Below, piece by piece: positions 59,024 through 64,000 of a stretch of 64,000 nt of DNA. The DNA is from UBA5734 sp964528645. Lineage in GTDB: Bacteria; Bacillota; Clostridia; Saccharofermentanales; UBA5734. A model generated the notes under the pieces. It did no database searches and was not told where the DNA came from. It worked only from the letters and a program-made list of their open reading frames with translations. Numbering within the stretch: position 1 is the first letter of the stretch; the number at the start of each line of letters is the position of its first letter. The stretch covers positions 19,710 through 83,709 of the forward strand of contig CAZGSR010000005.1 in assembly GCA_964528645.1 (NCBI GenBank). Direction: 5' to 3'. The position numbers and the translations under genes were made by a program.

Positions 59024-59440
59024 ATGCGTGTGATCGTAACCAGTACAGGACCCACGATCGATTCCCCAATGGATCCCCGATTTGGCCGGGCCGAATACTT
59101 TCTGATCGTTGATTCAGAGACCATGAAGGCAACAGCCATTGACAATGCATCCCGGAATGCTTCCGGTGGAGCAGGCATTGCTGCTGCACAAGCCGTCATC
59201 GATGCCCGGGTGGATGCCCTGGTGACCGGCCATCTCGGGCCCAATGCCCTCAACGTGCTGCGCAATTCCAAGGTTGCCCTGTATGAAGGGATTCATTCAA
59301 GTGTCGAGGACAATCTCAACCAGCTGAAAGCTGGACAGCTCAAACCCGTTGCAACCGGTGGACAGCCTCAATACGGGCAGGGTGGCCACATGGGTCAGGG
59401 CGGCGGACTGGGACAAGGTCGCCGTGGAGGCCAGCTGTGA
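59024..59440 (+). CDS. NifX/NifB-domain protein, orange-protein (ORP) like
   Basis: A 138-residue protein with a dinitrogenase-cofactor-binding fold: MRVIVTSTGPTIDSPMDPRFGRAEYFLIVD, SGGAGIAAAQAVIDARVDALVTGHLGPNAL. The C-terminus is Gly/Gln-rich with His (QYGQGGHMGQGGGLGQG). Desulfovibrio ORP, of the same fold, carries a Mo-Cu cluster; other relatives bind Fe-Mo cofactor. The following MinD-like ATPases support an ORP or cluster-carrier role. CAGGTG precedes the ATG; the GTG at 59015 is too close. It overlaps the next gene by 4 bases. Confidence 0.85.
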   Translation: MRVIVTSTGPTIDSPMDPRFGRAEYFLIVDSETMKATAIDNASRNASGGAGIAAAQAVIDARVDALVTGHLGPNALNVLRNSKVALYEGIHSSVEDNLNQLKAGQLKPVATGGQPQYGQGGHMGQGGGLGQGRRGGQL

Positions 59441-60276
59441 GAATTGCTGTCCTGAGCGGCAAAGGTGGAACAGGAAAAACCACGGTCGCGGCCAGCTTGG
59501 CCTTGGTTACAGCTAATAGCCAGTACATCGACTGCGATGTCGAGGAACCCAATGGGTTCTTGTATTTGAAACCCGAATTTTCCCGCTCTTCTGTCGTCAA
59601 AGTCCGCGTACCCCAGATCGATGAGTCGGTCTGCACCCATTGTGGCGCCTGTGCCCGGATTTGCCAGTTTAATGCCCTGGCTGTGACACCCAAGCGGGTC
59701 CTGACCTTTTCCGAGTTGTGCCACCATTGCGGGGCTTGTTCCCTGGTTTGCGAGGCAGGTGCCATCACCGAAGTCGATCGCCGGATCGGCGTGATCGAAG
59801 CCGATGCCGTTGGGTTCGCAGTCCAGGGCCGTCTGGATGTTGGCGAGCCGGTCGGGATACCGATCCTGGAAGATCTCAAGATTTGGATTGAGCCAGACCG
59901 GACGGCCATTCTGGATTGCCCGCCTGGCGCGTCCTGTTCAGTTGTCCATTCCCTCGAGGACTGCGACTATGCCCTCCTGGTTACAGAACCGACGCCATTT
60001 GGCCTGCATGACCTCAAAATCGCAGCCGAACTGGTCAAAACCATGGGCATCCCTGCCGGGATCGTGCTCAACAAAGCAGGCAAAGACAATTCAATCATCG
60101 AATCCTATTGCGCCGAACAAAATCTGCCGATTCTGCTCGAAATTCCCTACAGCCGCGCAATCGCCACCGATTATTCCAACGGGATTTTGCCTGTCCAGGC
60201 CAGTTCCGAATGGGCCCACCGGTTTGGTGAACTGGCAGCCAAGCTGCCCAAACAGGCCCAGGCGGTGAAGCCATGA
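59437..60276 (+). CDS. MinD/ParA-like ATPase with inserted 4Fe-4S domain (copy 1)
   Basis: A 279-residue ATPase with deviant Walker A VLSGKGGTGKTTVAASL, then a 2[4Fe-4S] ferredoxin insertion at about 64-112 (VCTHCGACARICQFNAL, LCHHCGACSLVCEAGAI), then the rest of the ATPase (ILDCPPGASCSVVH, VTEPTPFGLHDLKIA). Such proteins sit beside NifX/ORP genes and are thought to load or move metal clusters. GTG start overlaps the NifX-like stop, and the end overlaps copy 2 by 4 bases. Confidence 0.9.
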   Translation: MRIAVLSGKGGTGKTTVAASLALVTANSQYIDCDVEEPNGFLYLKPEFSRSSVVKVRVPQIDESVCTHCGACARICQFNALAVTPKRVLTFSELCHHCGACSLVCEAGAITEVDRRIGVIEADAVGFAVQGRLDVGEPVGIPILEDLKIWIEPDRTAILDCPPGASCSVVHSLEDCDYALLVTEPTPFGLHDLKIAAELVKTMGIPAGIVLNKAGKDNSIIESYCAEQNLPILLEIPYSRAIATDYSNGILPVQASSEWAHRFGELAAKLPKQAQAVKP

Positions 60277-61139
60277 AGCAGGTTGTCTTTATCAGTGGCA
60301 AAGGTGGAACCGGCAAAAGCACCCTCGTTGCTTCGCTGGGTCATCTGGTCCCGAATAAAATGCTGGCCGACTGTGATGTCGATGCCCCGAACCTTCATTT
60401 GCTGTTGGAAGGCACAGAGTTGTACCGGGCTGATTATTCTGGCGGCAAGAAGGCGTTTATTGATCCAGAGGCGTGCATCTCATGTGGCAGATGCCGGGAA
60501 GTCTGCCGTTTCAATGCCATCAGCCCTGATTTTGTCGTGTCCAGCATGGCTTGCGAAGGCTGTGCTGCCTGCACGGTGGTTTGCCCGGTTGATGCCATTA
60601 CCCTCAACGATGCCCAAACGGGCCAGACTTTTGTCCATGAGACCACTTTAGGCCGCTTTGCCCATGCTCGGCTGGCTATCGGTGCCGATGGTTCGGGCAA
60701 GCTGGTGACCCAGGTCAGGCGGAATTTGTCCGAGTTCCAGCAAAGTGAAGAGTACGTTCTAATTGATGGCTCCCCCGGAATCGGTTGTTCAGTGATTTCA
60801 TCCATCACGGGTACCGACGCTGTGGTGGCAGTTTCCGAACCGACTCCGACAGGGCGGCATGACCTTGATCGCGTCTTGTCCACGGCGGATCATTTCAAAG
60901 TCCCGGCGTATGTTTGCATCAACAAATTCGATCTCAACCCAGCTGTCAGCGCACAAATTGAATCCGACTGCCAAGCCAGGAATATAGCCGTTATTGGGAA
61001 AATCCCATTTGAACCCTTGGTTGTGGATGCTTTGCAACACGGCCAGACCCCAGTACAGGCCAGGATCCAGACGGTCATCGAGCCTATCGAGACACTTTGG
61101 CAGAACTTGACAGCAGCATTGTCTCGCCAGCGCGGATGA
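60273..61139 (+). CDS. MinD/ParA-like ATPase with inserted 4Fe-4S domain (copy 2)
   Basis: A 288-residue paralogue of the preceding ATPase: VFISGKGGTGKSTLVASL, ferredoxin insertion at about 60-110 (CISCGRCREVCRFNAI, CEGCAACTVVCPVDAI), LIDGSPGIGCSVISSI and VSEPTPTGRHDLDRVL. The pair probably forms a heterodimer, as the order of two such genes is conserved in ORP-like loci. Overlaps its neighbour by ATGA. Confidence 0.9.
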   Translation: MKQVVFISGKGGTGKSTLVASLGHLVPNKMLADCDVDAPNLHLLLEGTELYRADYSGGKKAFIDPEACISCGRCREVCRFNAISPDFVVSSMACEGCAACTVVCPVDAITLNDAQTGQTFVHETTLGRFAHARLAIGADGSGKLVTQVRRNLSEFQQSEEYVLIDGSPGIGCSVISSITGTDAVVAVSEPTPTGRHDLDRVLSTADHFKVPAYVCINKFDLNPAVSAQIESDCQARNIAVIGKIPFEPLVVDALQHGQTPVQARIQTVIEPIETLWQNLTAALSRQRG

Positions 61140-61162
61140 CCGTGCAAAAAGGGGGGAAGACC

Positions 61163-61744
61163 ATGGGCAGGCCCATCAAATGGCGCCGAGTCAGTCAAAT
61201 GCCTGAAGTCCTGGAATTCCAGCCAGTCGGCGCACCAGATTCCGCCGGACCGGAAAACATTCTTCTGATCGAAGAACTTGAAGCCATCCGGCTCAAGGAT
61301 CTGGAAGGTCTGGAGCAGGAGGCTTGCGCAGACCAGATGCAAGTCTCTCGTCCGACGTTCCAGCGCATCCTGATGAATGCCCGTCAGAAAATAGCCGACA
61401 GCCTGATCCATGGCAAAGGAATCCGGATCGAGGGCGGGACTTTTACACGCAATGTCTGCCCGGTCCATTGCCTGGCCTGTGGCAAGATCTGGGTGGAAAG
61501 CATCGAAGTCTTGCGCCAGGAAAAATCGCACTACCTCTGTCCGGACTGTGGTTCAGACCGGATTGTCTGCGCACCGGATGCTGAACCAGGTGGCCCGCAC
61601 AGACATGGACAAGGGCAAGGACAAGGACAGGGCCAGGGTCCCGGATGCAGGCGCAATTGCTGGCGTAAAGCCTTGAATGACCGGATCAATCAGGAAGAAA
61701 GTGAGGTGCAAGACCATGCTTCAAATCACCATTCTGACAGATGA
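61163..61744 (+). CDS. DUF134-family predicted DNA-binding protein (copy 2)
   Basis: A 193-residue homologue of the 57558 gene: MGRPIKWRRVSQMPEVLEFQ, HTH LEAIRLKDLEGLEQEACADQMQVSRPTFQRIL, Cys-rich VCPVHCLACGKIW and YLCPDCGSDRIVC. The C-terminus has a (GQ) repeat with His and Cys (HRHGQGQGQGQGQGPGCRRNC). AAGGGGGGAAGACC precedes the ATG. Its last 29 bases overlap the MBL-fold gene. Two copies in one cluster suggest a heteromeric or duplicated regulator. Confidence 0.87.
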   Translation: MGRPIKWRRVSQMPEVLEFQPVGAPDSAGPENILLIEELEAIRLKDLEGLEQEACADQMQVSRPTFQRILMNARQKIADSLIHGKGIRIEGGTFTRNVCPVHCLACGKIWVESIEVLRQEKSHYLCPDCGSDRIVCAPDAEPGGPHRHGQGQGQGQGQGPGCRRNCWRKALNDRINQEESEVQDHASNHHSDR

Positions 61745-62552
61745 CAGTGTCCGCAAACGCGGGCTTCTGGCAGAACACGGCCTTTCCCTGTGGATCGAAA
61801 GTGACCAGAACAAGATCTTGTTCGACACCGGGCAAACCGATGTCTATCTTAAAAATGCCAAAATGCTCGGTATTGATCTGGAACAGGCACAAGCGATCGT
61901 GATCAGCCACGGGCATTATGATCATGGCGGTGGCTTGGCCTGGTTTCCGCTCCGGGAAACTGGCCCCCAGGTCTATCTCCATCCGGAAGCCCTGCTCCCC
62001 AAGTTCGGCCTGGCCAAGCATCTCGAAGAACCACACCGCCCGGTTGGATTGCCCTGGCGGATCGACCAGATCAACCATCTGGACCCGCTTGTGACATTTA
62101 ACACATCGACCCTGACTTTGGCCGATAACTTGTACTTGTGTGCCGAAATTCCATCGGTGACTGAGTTTGAGCCAATCAACACCAGCCTGCTGGTGGAAAA
62201 AAACGAACAGGTCCAGGTCGATACCATGCATGACGAGCAAGTGTTAGTCTGCACGTGTAAAAAGGGCTTGGTGGTCGTTGTCGGCTGCAGCCATCCGGGT
62301 ATCGTCAACATTCTCAAGTACGTCCACCTGTTCTTTTCAGAGCTGCCGATCCATGCTGTCATCGGTGGGATGCATCTGGAAAGTGCCAGCCCGGTACGTC
62401 TGCAGCAAACCATCGACTATTTCCGCCAGATGGGCATTCAAAAGATTGTTCCTCTGCATTGCACAGGATCACAGGCTGTCTGGACCATGAAACAGCAACT
62501 GGGAGATGTCGTTGTGTCTGCTTGTGCCGGAGACAAGATCACACTGGGCTGA
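61716..62552 (+). CDS. Metallo-beta-lactamase-fold hydrolase
   Basis: A 278-residue MBL-fold protein. The metal motif is SHGHYDHGGGLAW (HxHxDH), with further ligands in CSHPGIVNIL and PLHCTGS, plus a small-molecule-like IGGMHL. It resembles the group related to 7,8-dihydropterin synthase-type proteins of anaerobes found beside Mrp/NifX genes; substrate unknown. GAGGTG lies 8 bases before the ATG at 61716; the in-frame ATG at 61677 is inside the preceding gene. Confidence 0.83.
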   Translation: MLQITILTDDSVRKRGLLAEHGLSLWIESDQNKILFDTGQTDVYLKNAKMLGIDLEQAQAIVISHGHYDHGGGLAWFPLRETGPQVYLHPEALLPKFGLAKHLEEPHRPVGLPWRIDQINHLDPLVTFNTSTLTLADNLYLCAEIPSVTEFEPINTSLLVEKNEQVQVDTMHDEQVLVCTCKKGLVVVVGCSHPGIVNILKYVHLFFSELPIHAVIGGMHLESASPVRLQQTIDYFRQMGIQKIVPLHCTGSQAVWTMKQQLGDVVVSACAGDKITLG

Positions 62553-62596
62553 TCGCCAACCAGCGATTCCAATAATAGACAGGAGAAAGAAACACG

Positions 62597-63850
62597 ATGT
62601 CAGATTCACATCATGCCGCTGCGCATAGCAAAAATCCTGATTTTGATCTGGTAAACAATCCCAACAACACCATTCACCGTGTCATCGCCGTTGTCAGTGG
62701 CAAAGGTGGTGTTGGCAAGTCCATGGTAACCAGCTTGCTGGCCACTGCCATGCAGCGTTCGGGGCGCAAAGTCGGAGTCCTTGACGCCGATATCACAGGC
62801 CCGTCGATTCCGAAACTATTCGGTGTGCAGGACCAGCGTCCTGTGCCGACGGAGGCAGGGTTGCTGCCGGTCGTGTCGAAGCAAGGCATGCAAGTCATGT
62901 CGATCAATGTCCTGCTCGATGATGCTGAATCCCCGGTGGTCTGGCGCGGTCCGATCCTGGCCAATACCGTGAAGCAATTCTGGACGGACGTTGTCTGGGG
63001 CGATTTGGACTTCATGTTCCTCGACATGCCGCCGGGAACAGGCGATGTGCCGCTCACGGTTTTCCAGTCGATTCCGCTTGACGGCATCATCATTGTCACG
63101 TCCCCGCAAGACTTGGTATCCATGATCGTCAAAAAAGCTGTCAACATGGCCAAGAAGATGGACATCCCGATCATTGGCATCGTCGAGAACATGAGCCATG
63201 TCATTTGCCCCGGTTGTGGCGAAAAGATCAAGATCTTTGGCAACAGTGTGACCGAGGAACTGGCCCTGGAATGGGGGATCCCGTTCCTGGGCAGTCTGCC
63301 GATTGATCCGCGCCTGACCGAACTGAGCGATCTTGGCCAGATCGAATCCGCATCGGCTGATGGTCTGGACAAGGCCATCGCGGCCTTGCAAAAAATTCCG
63401 GCCAAGGGTGAACTTGCAACCGAACCCGAAATCCCCGTTCAAGCAACAGCTCCCGCCATCGTGCAGGGAAGCACACAGGAGGAAACCGTGAAAAAGATCG
63501 CCATTGCTGCAGAAGGCCACTATGTCTGCGAACATTTCGGCCATTGCGAAGGATTCAACATCTACACGACCCAGGAAGGCAAAATCATTGCCCAGGATTT
63601 TCTGGCCAATCCCGGCCATAAGCCAGGCCTGCTCCCCAATCTGCTCAATGACCAGGGTGTCCATGTGGTGATCGCTGGTGGCATGGGGGCAGGAGCGATC
63701 GATATTTTCAACGAAAAAGGGATTGACGTCATCACGGGGGCCCGTGGCATGGTCGACCAGACAATTGCGACCTATCTCGAAGGCAAACTGCTCTCCACTG
63801 GCTCCGTCTGCCACGACCATCAGCACGCGGGGGATTGCGGCGAACATTGA
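62597..63850 (+). CDS. Mrp/NBP35-like ATPase fused to a NifX/ORP domain
   Basis: A 417-residue fusion. Residues about 25-270 are an Mrp/ApbC Fe-S carrier ATPase (VSGKGGVGKSMVTSLLA, LDADITGPSIPKLFG, DMPPGTGDVPLT, CPGCGEKIKIFG with the bridging CxxC). After an Ala/Pro/Glu linker, residues about 292-400 are a NifX-like domain (CEHFGHCEGFNIYT, ANPGHKPGLLPNLL, IAGGMGAGAIDIFNEKGI). The His/Cys tail CHDHQHAGDCGEH may bind metal. The same fusion is known in sulfate reducers as MrpORP. AGGAGAAAGAAACACG precedes the ATG. Confidence 0.9.
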   Translation: MSDSHHAAAHSKNPDFDLVNNPNNTIHRVIAVVSGKGGVGKSMVTSLLATAMQRSGRKVGVLDADITGPSIPKLFGVQDQRPVPTEAGLLPVVSKQGMQVMSINVLLDDAESPVVWRGPILANTVKQFWTDVVWGDLDFMFLDMPPGTGDVPLTVFQSIPLDGIIIVTSPQDLVSMIVKKAVNMAKKMDIPIIGIVENMSHVICPGCGEKIKIFGNSVTEELALEWGIPFLGSLPIDPRLTELSDLGQIESASADGLDKAIAALQKIPAKGELATEPEIPVQATAPAIVQGSTQEETVKKIAIAAEGHYVCEHFGHCEGFNIYTTQEGKIIAQDFLANPGHKPGLLPNLLNDQGVHVVIAGGMGAGAIDIFNEKGIDVITGARGMVDQTIATYLEGKLLSTGSVCHDHQHAGDCGEH

Positions 63851-63892
63851 TCTGATTTTAATCATTAACTCATTTGAATTCCTGACAATTTC

Positions 63893-63946
63893 AACACATC
63901 TTCTGTTTAAGCTTAGGAGTATCCAAAGCGAAACAGAGGATGTGTT
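63893..63946. repeat. Long inverted repeat at the end of the window
   Basis: AACACATCTTCTGTTT (63893-63908) and AAACAGAGGATGTGTT (63931-63946) pair along 16 bases with a single T-G wobble and a 22-base loop that holds AGGAG. No T-run follows on either side, so it is not a classic terminator. Around it, 63851-64000 holds no gene that I can support, only a possible start of a short frame. Confidence 0.6.
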
Positions 63947-64000
63947 TAGTGTGAAAACAAAACGACGAAAACGAAGCATAACAAAGTAAGCCCACTGAAA

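Noticed and set aside
61600..61640. GQ-encoding repeat as a possible CRISPR or minisatellite
   Set aside because: It is an in-frame six-base repeat inside the second DUF134 protein. No CRISPR array with spacers occurs in the window.
63678..63989. Frame of 103 codons at the end of the window
   Set aside because: It overlaps the NifX domain of the Mrp fusion in another frame and has no ribosome site or motif.

Overview
The window looks like a chromosomal segment of a strictly anaerobic, GC-rich Bacillota (Firmicutes), most likely a clostridial lineage. This rests on pyruvate:ferredoxin oxidoreductase and a six-subunit Rnf complex, many ferredoxin-type proteins, and Firmicutes-specific families: DnaD and DnaC/DnaI-like primosomal proteins, SigI/RsgI, Asp23/Gls24, an Lsa-type ABC-F protein and zinc-type L28. 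Starts are ATG, GTG or TTG with AGGAGG-type ribosome sites. I cannot name the genus.

Layout. 1-1165 (minus): GtrB-like glycosyltransferase followed by a membrane protein that leaves the window. 1312-8663 (plus): lower glycolysis and pyruvate oxidation (pgk-tpi fusion, gpmI, PFOR), ending in a tandemly repeated terminator. 8835-12533 (plus): DnaD, DnaC-like ATPase, AcpS and a membrane-anchored SH3/NlpC-P60-like protein without catalytic residues. 12561-18144 (minus): rpmB and rnfCDGEAB. 18562-22074 (minus): thioredoxin-reductase-like flavoprotein, hybrid cluster protein and a Fe-S protein, divergent from a Crp/Fnr regulator. 22208-30694 (plus): housekeeping genes (TM1266-like ACT protein, M29 aminopeptidase, serS, Nudix, YigZ, YebC, P-loop/Asp23 fusion, DUF6062, YedF-like, ppa).

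31478-36874: a tRNA-Ser gene overlapped by a large serine recombinase, whose other end abuts an arsenic-type operon (DUF2703, ACR3, CoA-disulfide reductase/rhodanese, small thioredoxin) whose first gene has lost its start codon. 36875-38736: a structured leader, an unknown gene and purK. 38796-41312 (minus): a zinc/manganese-type ABC importer. 41474-42889 (minus): a NapH-like ferredoxin membrane protein and small partner. 43008-44920: sigI-rsgI. 45040-49331: flavoprotein, Na+/H+ antiporter, hemerythrin (minus) and a GAF/HD-GYP protein.

49336-56476 (minus) is a metal and stress block: cadC-cadA, feoA-feoB-Cys-rich partner with two Fur boxes, then fur and an Lsa-like ABC-F gene behind a hairpin that ends at the fur start codon. 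A peroxiredoxin follows. 57558-63850 is a cluster resembling the orange-protein (ORP) locus of Desulfovibrio: two DUF134 regulators, a C_GCAxxG_C_C protein, a ferredoxin, a NifX/ORP-like protein, two MinD-like ATPases with inserted ferredoxin domains, an MBL-fold hydrolase and an Mrp-NifX fusion.

Common theme: low-potential electron metabolism (PFOR makes reduced ferredoxin, Rnf couples it to NAD+ and an ion gradient), with Fe-S assembly or carrier functions, iron uptake, and defence against metals and oxidative or nitrosative stress. All family assignments come from reading motifs; no database search was run.
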